Positions 26,476-37,263 of a DNA stretch of 64,000 nucleotides are shown one piece after another; position 1 is the stretch's first letter, and every line of letters starts with the position of its first letter. The stretch comes from JAHDHW01 sp965220465 (GTDB taxonomy: Bacteria > Bacteroidota > Bacteroidia > Chitinophagales > Saprospiraceae). The notes below the pieces were generated by a model. It saw nothing but the letters and a program-made list of their open reading frames with translations. It had not been told where the DNA came from and did not search any database. Made by a program: the position numbers and the translations under genes. The DNA is taken from positions 1 through 64,000 of the forward strand of contig CBDCPZ010000016.1 of NCBI GenBank assembly GCA_965220465.1. The letters are read 5' to 3'.

Positions 26476-28761
26476 ATGAAAAAACACCTCTTTCCCTTAA
26501 TTATTATTCTACTTTGCCTTAACTACAGCTTTTCACAAACTACCTATTATGTTGACATTGCAGCTTCACCAAACGGCAATGGATTAACTTGGCCAAATGC
26601 TTTCAACGATTTGCATGAAGCTCTGGATTCCGCTCAAATGGAGGGAGATGAAATTTGGGTAGCTACAGGAATTTATTATCCTGGTAATAATCCCTCCTCT
26701 TCTACTTTTTCGATCAATCAAAATATAAAACTTTATGGTGGTTTTGAAGGTACTGAGGGAAGTATTGATGAACGAATTCCCGGAAACGAGACTATTCTGT
26801 CAGGTGATCTGGAAGAAAATGATAGTATGGGCATTTTTAGCGATAATGCAATGACCATTGTCTATGTTAATAATAATATTTCGAATTCAGCATTGATTGA
26901 TGGGTTCACTATTAGTGGAGGTTATGCTGATGGAACAGCGAATAATCATGAAAAAAATGGTGGTGGAATATTTTCATATGGAACGCCTTTAATTAGAAAT
27001 TGCATTTTTGAACAAAACTTTGCTTCAAACGAAGGAGGCGGTTTTTTTCAGGCAAATAACGGAAGTGAAATTACTAAAGTAGAAAATTGTCGGTTTGAAC
27101 AAAATAATGCGAGATCAGGCGGCGGGTTAAATTTTGCAAATGCCAACGGTATTGTTGAAAATTGTGTTTTTAAAGAAAATACAGTTGTGGAGTGGTCTGG
27201 TGGCCTTGGTGGAGCAGTCGGATCAGTTAATAATACTTCCCTTGAAGTTATTAATTGTGACTTTGAATCCAATGTGGCAGGTAAGGGTGGTGGAGGTCTT
27301 TATTATTCACTATGGGGAAACAACTCAAATTCATCCCTTTTAGTAAGAAATTGTGAATTTACCAAAAATGATAGTAAAAGTACAGTAGGAAATAATGATC
27401 ATGGCAATGGAGGTGGTTTACATATTTATGCAAGCTCAAGTTGTCAAACCCCAAACTTAATTATTAAAGATTGTTCTTTTACAGAAAATATATGTGATCG
27501 ATTTGGTGCCTCTGTTTGGGCAGCTTTGGAAGGGGATAATGTAAACTTTGAATTGAGGAGGAGTGATTTTAAATTTAATAAAGCTCCAAATGCTGATGGC
27601 GCAACAATGATAGCTGCAAGATTAGGAGGCACAGGTAATGCACTTGTTGACAGCTGTTTTTTTGAGGGAAATGAAGCACTGTGTAGTGGAGGACTAGAAT
27701 TTGCAAGCTCAGAAATTGGTACTGAAACAGTAAACTTCACATTGACCAACAGCGTTTTTAAAAAGAACAAAACTACAGAAGGTGGTGCGCTGGGACTATA
27801 TTGCGACTGGAATGCACCAACTAATATTGTCATTGAAAACTGTGTCTTAGATAGCAATGAGGTTGACAAAACAGGTAGTGCTATCCAGTTTTGGCCGGAT
27901 GGTAACCAATTAAATGTAACGATTAAAAAGACAACGATTACCAACAACGTGAGTCTGTTAGGAGGAGCAATAGATTCTCATTTATACGATACGTTAATAA
28001 CGGACTATGCGGGTAGTACAAACATTCATTTCGAAAACTGCCTGATTGCCAATAATAGCTCAAGTAGTGCAACCATCAATTCATCCACCACTTATAATAT
28101 GAGTTTTCTTAATTGCACTATTGCTCACAATCAATCAAATGGTATTGAATTATCAGATACTAGCGGTTTAACACTTCAAAATACCATCCTGTATAACCCA
28201 GGGTTTACGGAATATCAAGCTAATTCTAATGAAGTAAGATTTAATTCTTTGGGTGGCAATTTATTCGGTGATAACTCTATTGAAAATGATACCATTTGTG
28301 ATCTAGTTGAAGCTGATCCATTGTTTGTAAGTACAAATAATTTTCATTTAAAAGCAAATAGCCCTGCTATTGATTTTGGTGTTGATTGGGATAGCCTTCC
28401 AGAATATGACCTGGATGGAAATGCAAGGGTTTTTAATTGTGTTGACAAAGGAGCATTTGAAAGTGATTATAGTGTAAAGGACGATTGTTCCTCATGTACT
28501 GTTGGAAATAAAGAAATTTACACTAATGAATTTTTAACAATTGCTCCAAATCCTGTTCTGGATTATTTGAATGTCAAACTACCTGAGCATATTATGAAAC
28601 AGGTTACAATTAGCTTAATTGATATTCAAGGAAAGTTAGTAAGTCAGCAAAATATCACAGGCTCGCAAACAATTGAAGTGAGTAAACTGCCAAAAGGAAT
28701 GTATCTTTTGAAAGTATTGGATGATAAAATGATTTACACTGGAAGATTTATCAAGTTATAA
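26476..28761 (+). CDS. Secreted right-handed beta-helix protein with T9SS sorting domain
   Basis: 761 residues. Signal peptide (PLIIILLCLNYSFSQ), then TYYVDIAASPNGNGLTWPNA, the usual opening of parallel beta-helix surface proteins. Residues 110-620 hold repeats of the type IENCxFxxN and GGGLxxxxS, polymorphic-membrane-protein-like coils. The last 80 residues (IAPNPVLDYLNVKLP to GRFIKL) are a type A T9SS sorting domain, so the protein is carried across the outer membrane and fixed to the surface. No catalytic residues are evident; the helix may bind or cut polysaccharide, or serve adhesion. Confidence 0.85.
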   Translation: MKKHLFPLIIILLCLNYSFSQTTYYVDIAASPNGNGLTWPNAFNDLHEALDSAQMEGDEIWVATGIYYPGNNPSSSTFSINQNIKLYGGFEGTEGSIDERIPGNETILSGDLEENDSMGIFSDNAMTIVYVNNNISNSALIDGFTISGGYADGTANNHEKNGGGIFSYGTPLIRNCIFEQNFASNEGGGFFQANNGSEITKVENCRFEQNNARSGGGLNFANANGIVENCVFKENTVVEWSGGLGGAVGSVNNTSLEVINCDFESNVAGKGGGGLYYSLWGNNSNSSLLVRNCEFTKNDSKSTVGNNDHGNGGGLHIYASSSCQTPNLIIKDCSFTENICDRFGASVWAALEGDNVNFELRRSDFKFNKAPNADGATMIAARLGGTGNALVDSCFFEGNEALCSGGLEFASSEIGTETVNFTLTNSVFKKNKTTEGGALGLYCDWNAPTNIVIENCVLDSNEVDKTGSAIQFWPDGNQLNVTIKKTTITNNVSLLGGAIDSHLYDTLITDYAGSTNIHFENCLIANNSSSSATINSSTTYNMSFLNCTIAHNQSNGIELSDTSGLTLQNTILYNPGFTEYQANSNEVRFNSLGGNLFGDNSIENDTICDLVEADPLFVSTNNFHLKANSPAIDFGVDWDSLPEYDLDGNARVFNCVDKGAFESDYSVKDDCSSCTVGNKEIYTNEFLTIAPNPVLDYLNVKLPEHIMKQVTISLIDIQGKLVSQQNITGSQTIEVSKLPKGMYLLKVLDDKMIYTGRFIKL

Positions 28762-28820
28762 TCTCTGCTATCAGGTGAATCCAGTATTTCTTATCTTTTA
28801 TCAACCAAAATCGGCTCAAG

Positions 28821-30989
28821 ATGAAAACACTAAACGTTGTTCTGGTTATTGTTCTTTCACTAACTTTTTTATTCAACTTAAAGGCGCAATACCCTGACAC
28901 TATAACTTTCTTTTCACAGGCTCAAATTGATGCTTTTCCTAACAATTATCCAGATGATAATGGAATGCCTTTGTTTGTTACCATTCAAGGAAGTAATATT
29001 GTTAATTTAGATAGTTTAATTTCTCTGGATAGTATCGGCCATACTTTACTTATTACTGAGAACGACTCTTTAAACTCATTAAAAGGCTTAGATAGTTTAA
29101 CTTATGTCCAAAATATAATCATTGAAAATAACACAACGCTAAACAGCTTAAATGGCCTTAATGCCCTTTATTCTGTAGAAGTGCATTTGGTTATTAAAAA
29201 TAATGATGAGCTGTCAGATTTAAGTGGATTAAATAACCTCTATTCTGTTGGTGACACAGCTACCCTTGGAAATTATGGTGGTATTAAGATTGAGGATAAT
29301 GATGGATTGGCTTCCCTTCATGGATTGGATAATTTAGTTTATGTCATAGGTTATAAACGGTCTAATCTTTCCTGCGGTGTTGGAATTATAAATAATGCTT
29401 CCCTTGAAAATTTAAATGGACTGGAGAGTCTTGTTTTAGTTGAAGGAGCCATGAATATTGATAATAATGCTTCCTTGATTACTTTGACGGGTCTTGAAAG
29501 TTTAAATAAAGTAGGTAACTGTTTGCATAAATTTGGATTTATTACATCAAAAGGTATTCAAATTAGCAATAACGAATCTTTGAGTTCTTTAGATGGACTA
29601 GTTAATTTATCAGATGAAAACTCTTTGACAATTTCTGGGAATAACTCATTAACTAATTTGTCAACTCTTTCATACCTAACAAAAATAGAAGACCTAACAA
29701 TTGATAATAATGACAACCTGAATAATTTAGCCGCTATAGAAAACCTTGACTCTATTACTTATTTTGAAATTACCGGCAATGCAAATTTAACTTCTTTGTC
29801 TGACTTAGAAGGGCTTTCATATTTGGGTCAATTAAGATTAGACAGTACTTATCTAACTAATTTGAATGGGCTGGAAGGCCTTAGCAATATTGGAGGTATG
29901 GCGTTTGTTGAAAATCCATTACTATCGTCACTTCAAGCCTTCAATCAAATTGATTCAATTGGTGAAGGCGGTTTGTTTTTAGAAGGAAACCTTTTAATAG
30001 ACTCACTTTTTGATTTCAACAACCTTGTTTCTATTAAAGGAAGTCTAAGCTTAAAGAATACTTACATTAGCTCCCTTAAAGGTATTGAAAATGTTGAACA
30101 CTTAGGTGGATTATCAGTCGAAGGAAATTCTCTCTTGACTTCTTTGAGTGAATTAGAAAGTTTATCAACCATTTTAGGAGGTATTCGTATTTCTTATTCG
30201 GTGCTTTCTAATTTAAATGGCTTAGAAAATATTAATACCGTTACCGGCCTTACTTTATCTGATAACCAATTGCTAGAATCATTAAATGGGTTGGAAAACC
30301 TCGATTCAGCTTTTGTACAAGTAAGTATTATTCGTAACAACTTAATACAGTCTCTAAACGGATTGGATTCACTTACTTATATTGGAGGTTATGGAGGACC
30401 TATGGCTTCAGGTTTATCCATCTGGGATAATGAATCGTTGGTTGATTTAACGGCACTTCAAAACCTGAATTCTGTTTCCAGATTGGAAATCATACAAAAT
30501 AATGTACTTTCCAGTTTATGTGGATTAGAAAATATTGATGCTGCAACAATAATATCATGGATCTGGATCAAAGACAATCCTAATTTAAGTGAATGTCACG
30601 TGGCCAGTATTTGTGATTTTCTCGATGATGGAGGATTTGTTTTATCTATTTCTGGAAATGCAAATGGTTGCAATGGCATTTCACAAATCAACGCAAGTTG
30701 CATTGAGTCTTTGGCTTGTGAGGTTACACCTGTTGAGGAAATATTATTTAAAAACAATGACATCCAGATTTTTCCAAACCCAGCAACCAACTATCTAAAT
30801 ATCCAACTCCCTGAAAAAACTACCCAACCTATCGAAATCAATTTATTCGACTTGCAAGGTAGATTAATTAGCCGACAAATGATCTCCAATGGAGAATCCT
30901 TTGACTTGAGTCATCTGACAAGTGGAATGTACAGTATAAAAACAAGAATAGATGGAAAGGTTTTTCTAACCAAATTTGTAAAACTCTGA
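28821..30989 (+). CDS. Secreted L-domain / leucine-rich surface protein with T9SS sorting domain (copy 1)
   Basis: 722 residues. Signal peptide (VIVLSLTFLFNLKAQ), then about 25 leucine-rich turns of the type GLDSLTYVxxIxIENNxxLxSLNGL, like receptor L domains, through residue 620. The C-terminus IQIFPNPATNYLNIQLP to KFVKL is a type A sorting domain. The family forms solenoids for recognition or adhesion. It is a paralogue of the next gene, with near-identical signal peptides, also at DNA level. Confidence 0.85.
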   Translation: MKTLNVVLVIVLSLTFLFNLKAQYPDTITFFSQAQIDAFPNNYPDDNGMPLFVTIQGSNIVNLDSLISLDSIGHTLLITENDSLNSLKGLDSLTYVQNIIIENNTTLNSLNGLNALYSVEVHLVIKNNDELSDLSGLNNLYSVGDTATLGNYGGIKIEDNDGLASLHGLDNLVYVIGYKRSNLSCGVGIINNASLENLNGLESLVLVEGAMNIDNNASLITLTGLESLNKVGNCLHKFGFITSKGIQISNNESLSSLDGLVNLSDENSLTISGNNSLTNLSTLSYLTKIEDLTIDNNDNLNNLAAIENLDSITYFEITGNANLTSLSDLEGLSYLGQLRLDSTYLTNLNGLEGLSNIGGMAFVENPLLSSLQAFNQIDSIGEGGLFLEGNLLIDSLFDFNNLVSIKGSLSLKNTYISSLKGIENVEHLGGLSVEGNSLLTSLSELESLSTILGGIRISYSVLSNLNGLENINTVTGLTLSDNQLLESLNGLENLDSAFVQVSIIRNNLIQSLNGLDSLTYIGGYGGPMASGLSIWDNESLVDLTALQNLNSVSRLEIIQNNVLSSLCGLENIDAATIISWIWIKDNPNLSECHVASICDFLDDGGFVLSISGNANGCNGISQINASCIESLACEVTPVEEILFKNNDIQIFPNPATNYLNIQLPEKTTQPIEINLFDLQGRLISRQMISNGESFDLSHLTSGMYSIKTRIDGKVFLTKFVKL

Positions 30990-31050
30990 TCGTAACCACA
31001 GAATTATAGAAACCATTTTCATAACATTAAATGCATTAAATCCTTTCAAA

Positions 31051-33105
31051 ATGAAAACTATATGCTCAATTTTGGTTATTATTCTTTCACTAACTTTTTT
31101 ATCCAACTTAAAGGCACAATGTGAAAACCTTTTCTTTTCATCTCAAACACAAATTGACAATTTTCCTCTCAATTGTTCGGGTATTACAACTATTTCTGGA
31201 GATGTAACCATCAATGGAAGTGACATCAACAATCTTGATAGTTTGCGTGGAATTACTTTCATTGGAGGGGATTTAATAATAGGAAGCAAAGTGTCATTGG
31301 TAAATGACAGCTTGGAAAACCTAATTGGTTTAGATAGCTTACATTCTATAGGGAGTAGTCTTTTTATATATAGTAATAAGGTTTTGAGAAATTTGAGCGG
31401 TTTTCAAAATCTGGCTTATATAGGAAATAACCTTGAATTGTTGAGGAATGACTCTTTGACATCTCTTTCTGCTTTAAATAAAATTGATTCAATACACGGA
31501 GACCTTATTATAGGTGCAGGGTATAGTATTGGCCCTCCTTACACACGTGGAAACTCAATGCTGGCCAGTCTTGAAGGCCTGGATAGTATTTCTTTTATAG
31601 GAGGTGACCTTCAAATTGGATGGAATACATCACTTGCTGATATATCCCAATTAAATAATATTACTATTATCCCTGGAGAACTTTCAATTGAAAAATGTCC
31701 ATTGGCTACTTTATCTGATTTGGAAAACATTAATTCCGTTGGTTCTCTTACAATTGAATCTATGGATTCATTGACAAATTTGATTGGATTACATAATATT
31801 GATTCTGTTCCAGGTGATATTTGGATAGGATGGAATGGCTCATTAACTGAATTAAAGGGTTTGCAAAATATTACTTCAGCAGGCAGTTTGTCCATTTACC
31901 AAAATGATTCTTTGACAAGTTTAGACTCTCTTTACATGCTTTCCACTATAACAGGTCTGTGGATTTCTGACAATCCTTCATTATCCAAGCTATCAGGTTT
32001 GGAAAACATTTCAGCTGTACCCGGATTTTTAAGTATTGGGGCCTGTCCATTATCAAATTTAGAAGAATTGGAAAATATAACTACAGTTGGTCGGCTTTCA
32101 ATTTCCAGGTTGGATTCTATTACTAATTTAATCGGTTTACACAATATTACTGAGCTTTCATCACTCTCACTTAGAAGTAATAATTTGCTGAATGATTTGT
32201 CTGCTTTACAATATGTAACATCTCTTTCAGGAAGATTGGATATTGTGCTAAATAACTCGCTACAGAGTCTTGAAGATTTAAGTGGTATTACATCTGTAAA
32301 TTCTGTTTCTGTTTATGGAAATCATGCTTTAGCAAATCTGAAGGGATTAGAAAATATCGATACAATCCCCGATTTTTTGAAAATCGGTAATTCGGATTTT
32401 AATACTGCTCTTGTTGGAAATAATTCATTAACTGACCTCACAGGCCTTGATTCTCTGAAGGCTGTAGGTTCTATAAAAATTATTGCTAATCAGAATATAA
32501 CCAGCTTAAACGGATTAGAAAACCTTAAATCTATCACTGGAGAATTTGTAATTGGCGGAACCATTCAACCTAATTTAGAAGGAAATGATAATTTGACAGA
32601 TTTAGCTGCATTGTCAAACCTCAACTCAATAGGTAGTCTTGTCATTGGAGGCAATTCAAGCCTGACCGATTTATTTGGCTTTGAAAATTCTTTAATCACA
32701 GGATCGTTATATATTTCTGATAATAATAATCTTACCACTTGCGAAGCAGAAAGTATTTGCAATTATCTGGAAAATCCTGCCGGTGTTGTCTCCATCGAAA
32801 ACAATGACGCTGGTTGCAATAGCCAGTCAGAAGTTGAGACTGCTTGTTTAGTGCCTGTTGAAGAATTACTTGAAAATAAAGCTATTCAAATCTTCCCTAA
32901 CCCTACAAATGGAATTATCCACATTGATGGAATTCAAACAAAAAAGATTGAAGTGAGGATAAGAAGCGCAATGGGAAATTTAATAAAAACTGATATACTT
33001 TTTGATGAAGGCCAAATAGATATATCAGGTTTTACGAGTGGAATTTATTTGATAGAACTAAGAATCGAAAATCAAAGCTTCGTTCATAAAGTCGTAAAAA
33101 TATAG
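31051..33105 (+). CDS. Secreted L-domain / leucine-rich surface protein with T9SS sorting domain (copy 2)
   Basis: 684 residues. Signal peptide ILSLTFLSNLKAQ, leucine-rich solenoid with repeated NLIGLHNIDSVPGDIWIG-type turns, then IQIFPNPTNGIIHIDG and a final VHKVVKI that mark the T9SS sorting domain. The turns differ from copy 1 in order and number, so the pair diverged after duplication. The hybrid two-component gene begins 25 bases after its stop, suggesting one transcript. Confidence 0.85.
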   Translation: MKTICSILVIILSLTFLSNLKAQCENLFFSSQTQIDNFPLNCSGITTISGDVTINGSDINNLDSLRGITFIGGDLIIGSKVSLVNDSLENLIGLDSLHSIGSSLFIYSNKVLRNLSGFQNLAYIGNNLELLRNDSLTSLSALNKIDSIHGDLIIGAGYSIGPPYTRGNSMLASLEGLDSISFIGGDLQIGWNTSLADISQLNNITIIPGELSIEKCPLATLSDLENINSVGSLTIESMDSLTNLIGLHNIDSVPGDIWIGWNGSLTELKGLQNITSAGSLSIYQNDSLTSLDSLYMLSTITGLWISDNPSLSKLSGLENISAVPGFLSIGACPLSNLEELENITTVGRLSISRLDSITNLIGLHNITELSSLSLRSNNLLNDLSALQYVTSLSGRLDIVLNNSLQSLEDLSGITSVNSVSVYGNHALANLKGLENIDTIPDFLKIGNSDFNTALVGNNSLTDLTGLDSLKAVGSIKIIANQNITSLNGLENLKSITGEFVIGGTIQPNLEGNDNLTDLAALSNLNSIGSLVIGGNSSLTDLFGFENSLITGSLYISDNNNLTTCEAESICNYLENPAGVVSIENNDAGCNSQSEVETACLVPVEELLENKAIQIFPNPTNGIIHIDGIQTKKIEVRIRSAMGNLIKTDILFDEGQIDISGFTSGIYLIELRIENQSFVHKVVKI

Positions 33106-33130
33106 TTGAAAAATACTATTTTAGAACATT

Positions 33131-36100
33131 ATGCTTCCTTATACTTTTCTGAGATTGCCGATTCTTATCGTTTTTTGCTCTTCGCTATCATGGTGTGCAA
33201 AAGGTCAGAATAGTTCAATCTGGCAAGACTACAATTTGCTCTTAGAACATAACACCAATTTTGAAGGAGGGCAAAATCAAATTATTTTTCAAGATTCGAG
33301 AGGATTTATTTGGGGAACCAGCCTTGAACTGAAATTAAACCGATTTGATGGCTATAGCATAGAATTATTCAACCCTGATCCCAATGATCCATTCTCAGAA
33401 TCTGGTTGTAATTTTTGGGGTGATAATTTTTTTGAAGATAGCCAAGGGCAGATTTGGTTTATATCTCCCGAATTATGTGTAGAACGTTATGATCCAGCCA
33501 CTGATAGATTTGAGCAATTCAAGGGGCGAATGATTGATCTCGCAAAAGAAGATAAATTAGCAGGGACAAGACATTATATTTACGAAGATGCTCAACATAA
33601 TATTTGGATTGCAACCAATGTGGGCTTATATAAATATTCACTTGAATCAAAAGAATTAATTTTTTACAAAACTTCAAATCGGGCAACCCTTGTTTTTGAA
33701 GATCATGAAAAAAATATTTGGGCAAACTTTGATATCAACAATCGCAATCAATATTTAGCTAAACTGGATGAATCAACTGGAAATCTTTTTGACCGAATTG
33801 ATCTTAATCTACCAATTATTATTCCCTCCTACTTCAATCGATACGATAATGCTGCTTTTTTAAAAGAAAAAGATAAATGGCTGCTTCTTGTGAATTCTAA
33901 TTTATTCCTTTTTGATCCTTCTGGCCAAGGCATTGAATTCTTTCCAAATCCACCTTTTTATCAAAACAACTGGCCTCATAGTTTGCATGCCAAAAATGAA
34001 ATAATTCTTCTCGGCACAAAAAGGGAAGAACTGTATCAATTTCTGCCAAATTCATTGGAGTTTAAAAAATGTCCATTTTTCCAGGGCAGACCACTAGAAA
34101 AAGCATGGGGAATACACGGCTTAATTACAAATGACGGCGTACTTTTTATTCATTTGGATACCGTAAAATTAAAATTATTAAAGAAGCAAGTCTTTTTTGA
34201 AAGGATTCAAAACCCCAAAGATGTTATGGGGTATAAAAGAAATATTCATCAAGCTGGAGCTATATTTCCATATCAGGGACATGTATATTATAACACGCAA
34301 AGAGGACCAATCGCCGTAAGACCAAGTTCTCAAAAAACTGCTTCTTTGGATTTGAGTATCCAAGGAGTCAAAAATCATATGAATGTCATCTATCAGTTTA
34401 AGACAGACCATAATGACAACCTATGGGTTGCAGCACAATGGAACCAAGATGGAAAAAGCCATCTTCTTTTCCGGCAAATTGATCAAAATGGAAATATCAA
34501 CTATCAATTTACTTGTAATGGAGAAAATAAAAATTGTAAGCCCGCCAACTGGCGATTGGATTATTTTACAACAGATTATAAAGGCAATATTTGGCTTGGC
34601 TCACAAGGGAGTATAGCTTATTTTGATCCTGAGAACTCTTCCTTCATTCATCATTTCATAAGTGATGACAAAGGTTCACTTCTTTTTGGAAACAGAATTA
34701 ACTGCATAACTGTTGATCGAGACAATGAACTGTGGTTGGGCACCAAAGAAAGTGGACTATTGCGTTTCAATCCGGAAACAAATGCCTGGGATACATTTAA
34801 TTATGGAGCAAGTGGAAATGATGGAAATGAAAAAAGGGTTCATAGTATTTTTCAAGATAGCAAAGGGGATATTTGGATTGGAACTGGTTTGGCTTTAATT
34901 CGTTTAGATAAATCAACGGGCCAATACAAGCGATATACAAAAAAAGAACTTTTAACTTCTCTTCCTATTTGTAAAATATTTGAAGATCATAACCAGAACC
35001 TTTGGATTGCTGACAATTTTTATATTATTGAAAAATATCTTGAAGAAGAGGACCGATTTATTCCATTTGATAAAATTGATGGAATTGAAGAGTCAGCTTA
35101 TTTCAATCAGGAAGTCTTTAGAGATAGTCAAAATTATATTTACTTTTCTTCCTCTCATTCTGAAATTCCTTACTTTCATCCTGATAGTTTCAAAATAGAC
35201 AGTATTGTTCCAAACATATATTTCACCAACCTTCAACTTGACAACCAGACAATCAAAACCGACGACTCCACCGACATTCTTCAAAAGTCTATTGATTTCA
35301 CAGAAGAAATTACACTTAAATATGATCAAAATGATTTTACTATTCATTATACCGCTCCGGAATATTTGCACCCTAATGAAACTACCTTTTCTATTCAGTT
35401 GGAAGGTTTCAATGACAATTGGCAACATGTAGGAACCAAACGTGAGGCCCGATATACCAACCTTTCGCCCGGCACCTATAATTTTAAAGTCAAAGTACGA
35501 AATCATCATGGTTTTTGGAGTAAAACTCCACGCTCACTGAAGATTGTTGTATTGCCGCCCTGGTATCGAACCTGGTTAGCTTATGCGCTTTGGACAGTAA
35601 TCATTCTGGGAAGTATTTACTGGTTTTATCGTTTCCAGCTTAACAGAAAATTGGCTGATTCTGAAGCCCTACGTTTGAAAAAACTAGATCAAGCAAAATC
35701 CAGGCTTTATACCAATATCACACATGAATTTCGCACTCCATTGACAGTGATTTTAGGAATGATTGATCAAGTTCGAAAAGATCCGGAAAATTGGTTTAAT
35801 GAAGGTACTAGGCTCATTCGACGAAATGGAAAACAACTACTCAATCTGGTTAATCAACTTCTGGATTTATCCAAATTGGAATCTGGGAATATTAAACTCA
35901 ACCTGATCAACGACGATATTTACAGTTTTTTACAATACCTGACTGAATCCTTTCACTCCTACGCAGACAGCAAGGATATACGAATGCATTTTATATCCGA
36001 TCTGAATAATTTCCACATGGACTATGATCAGGAAAAGTTGCAAAATGTGATTTCAAACTTATTATCTAATGCTATCAAATTTACGCCCGCAGGAGGAAAT

Positions 36101-37237
36101 GTTTATGTCATTGTACAATTGGAAAAAGAAGAGAAAAAAAGTATTCTGCTTCAGGTCAAAGATGATGGAATGGGAATTTCTCCTGAGCATTTACCACACG
36201 TTTTTGATCGTTTTTATCAAGTAGATGATTCGCATACCCGGCGAGGAGAAGGGACAGGTATTGGGTTGGCTCTGGTTCGGGAACTGGTTAACGCTATGGG
36301 CGGAACGATTGAGGTGGAAAGCAAAGTGAAGAAAGGGACAAGCTTCTCTATTTTATTGCCAATTACAAAACAAGCGAATAAAATGCCTCAGGAAAGTATT
36401 GTGGATTTAAACCCTTCCATTGCTGAGACAATCCTATTAGACACCACTAAAAAATTAGGCATCTCCAAAACGTCACAAAGTAACCGTAATTTGGTTCTGT
36501 TAGTGGAAGACAATGAAGATGTATTAACCTTTTTGACTTCCTTTCTATCCAATGAATATCAAATTATTACTGCTATGAATGGACAAGAAGGGATCAACAT
36601 AGCTATCGAAATAATTCCTGACATTATCGTATGCGATGTTATGATGCCAGAAAAAGATGGGTTTGAAGTTTGTGCTGCGTTGAAGTCCGATGAACGAACA
36701 AGTCATATTCCTATTATTTTGCTTACTGCAAAGTCAGATCAGGATTCTAAAATTGAAGGCTTGGTTCATGGTGCTGATGCCTATATTGCTAAACCTTTTA
36801 ACCGAGATGAGCTATTGGTGAGAATGGAAAAAATGATAGCATTACGCAGGCAGCTACAGGAGAAGTATCAAAAAACAGGTAACCTTCGCCAATTGACAAA
36901 AAAAACTGCGCATTCTAAAGATGAAATCTTCTTACAGAAAGTATTTCAGGTTATTGAAGAAAATATGAAAGATGAAAATTTCGGAATGCCGCAGCTATGT
37001 AAAGAACTATATATGGGCCGCTCAAATTTGTTCCGAAAATTGAAAGCTTTGACTAATAAGTCTGCTACAAACCTCATTCGTTCAATAAGGCTTGAAAAAG
37101 GAAAAGAGTTGCTGGAAACTACAGATATGAATGTATCCGAAGTAAGTTTTGAAGTCGGGTTTAACAGTCCAAATTATTTTTCAAGAGTGTTCCAGGAAGA
37201 ATTTGGTATGCAGCCAAGCACTATACAAAAATCATAG
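33131..37237 (+). CDS. Hybrid two-component system protein (second copy)
   Basis: 1368 residues. Signal peptide (ILIVFCSSLSWCAKG), periplasmic reg_prop propeller (GFIWGTSLELKLNRFDGYS, DNELWLGTKESGLLRFNP), Y_Y_Y domain near 715-800, membrane helix near 815-835, HisKA with His865 (THEFRTPL), HATPase (DDGMGIS, GTGIGLALVREL), receiver with Asp1169 (IIVCDVMMPEKDGFEV) and C-terminal AraC HTH (SPNYFSRVFQEEFGMQP). Domain order equals the first copy at 15309, but sequence is clearly distinct, so it senses another signal. Directly downstream of three surface proteins, it probably controls them. Confidence 0.93.
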   Translation: MLPYTFLRLPILIVFCSSLSWCAKGQNSSIWQDYNLLLEHNTNFEGGQNQIIFQDSRGFIWGTSLELKLNRFDGYSIELFNPDPNDPFSESGCNFWGDNFFEDSQGQIWFISPELCVERYDPATDRFEQFKGRMIDLAKEDKLAGTRHYIYEDAQHNIWIATNVGLYKYSLESKELIFYKTSNRATLVFEDHEKNIWANFDINNRNQYLAKLDESTGNLFDRIDLNLPIIIPSYFNRYDNAAFLKEKDKWLLLVNSNLFLFDPSGQGIEFFPNPPFYQNNWPHSLHAKNEIILLGTKREELYQFLPNSLEFKKCPFFQGRPLEKAWGIHGLITNDGVLFIHLDTVKLKLLKKQVFFERIQNPKDVMGYKRNIHQAGAIFPYQGHVYYNTQRGPIAVRPSSQKTASLDLSIQGVKNHMNVIYQFKTDHNDNLWVAAQWNQDGKSHLLFRQIDQNGNINYQFTCNGENKNCKPANWRLDYFTTDYKGNIWLGSQGSIAYFDPENSSFIHHFISDDKGSLLFGNRINCITVDRDNELWLGTKESGLLRFNPETNAWDTFNYGASGNDGNEKRVHSIFQDSKGDIWIGTGLALIRLDKSTGQYKRYTKKELLTSLPICKIFEDHNQNLWIADNFYIIEKYLEEEDRFIPFDKIDGIEESAYFNQEVFRDSQNYIYFSSSHSEIPYFHPDSFKIDSIVPNIYFTNLQLDNQTIKTDDSTDILQKSIDFTEEITLKYDQNDFTIHYTAPEYLHPNETTFSIQLEGFNDNWQHVGTKREARYTNLSPGTYNFKVKVRNHHGFWSKTPRSLKIVVLPPWYRTWLAYALWTVIILGSIYWFYRFQLNRKLADSEALRLKKLDQAKSRLYTNITHEFRTPLTVILGMIDQVRKDPENWFNEGTRLIRRNGKQLLNLVNQLLDLSKLESGNIKLNLINDDIYSFLQYLTESFHSYADSKDIRMHFISDLNNFHMDYDQEKLQNVISNLLSNAIKFTPAGGNVYVIVQLEKEEKKSILLQVKDDGMGISPEHLPHVFDRFYQVDDSHTRRGEGTGIGLALVRELVNAMGGTIEVESKVKKGTSFSILLPITKQANKMPQESIVDLNPSIAETILLDTTKKLGISKTSQSNRNLVLLVEDNEDVLTFLTSFLSNEYQIITAMNGQEGINIAIEIIPDIIVCDVMMPEKDGFEVCAALKSDERTSHIPIILLTAKSDQDSKIEGLVHGADAYIAKPFNRDELLVRMEKMIALRRQLQEKYQKTGNLRQLTKKTAHSKDEIFLQKVFQVIEENMKDENFGMPQLCKELYMGRSNLFRKLKALTNKSATNLIRSIRLEKGKELLETTDMNVSEVSFEVGFNSPNYFSRVFQEEFGMQPSTIQKS

Positions 37238-37263
37238 TTGGATTTGTTTATGTTTAATTCTAA

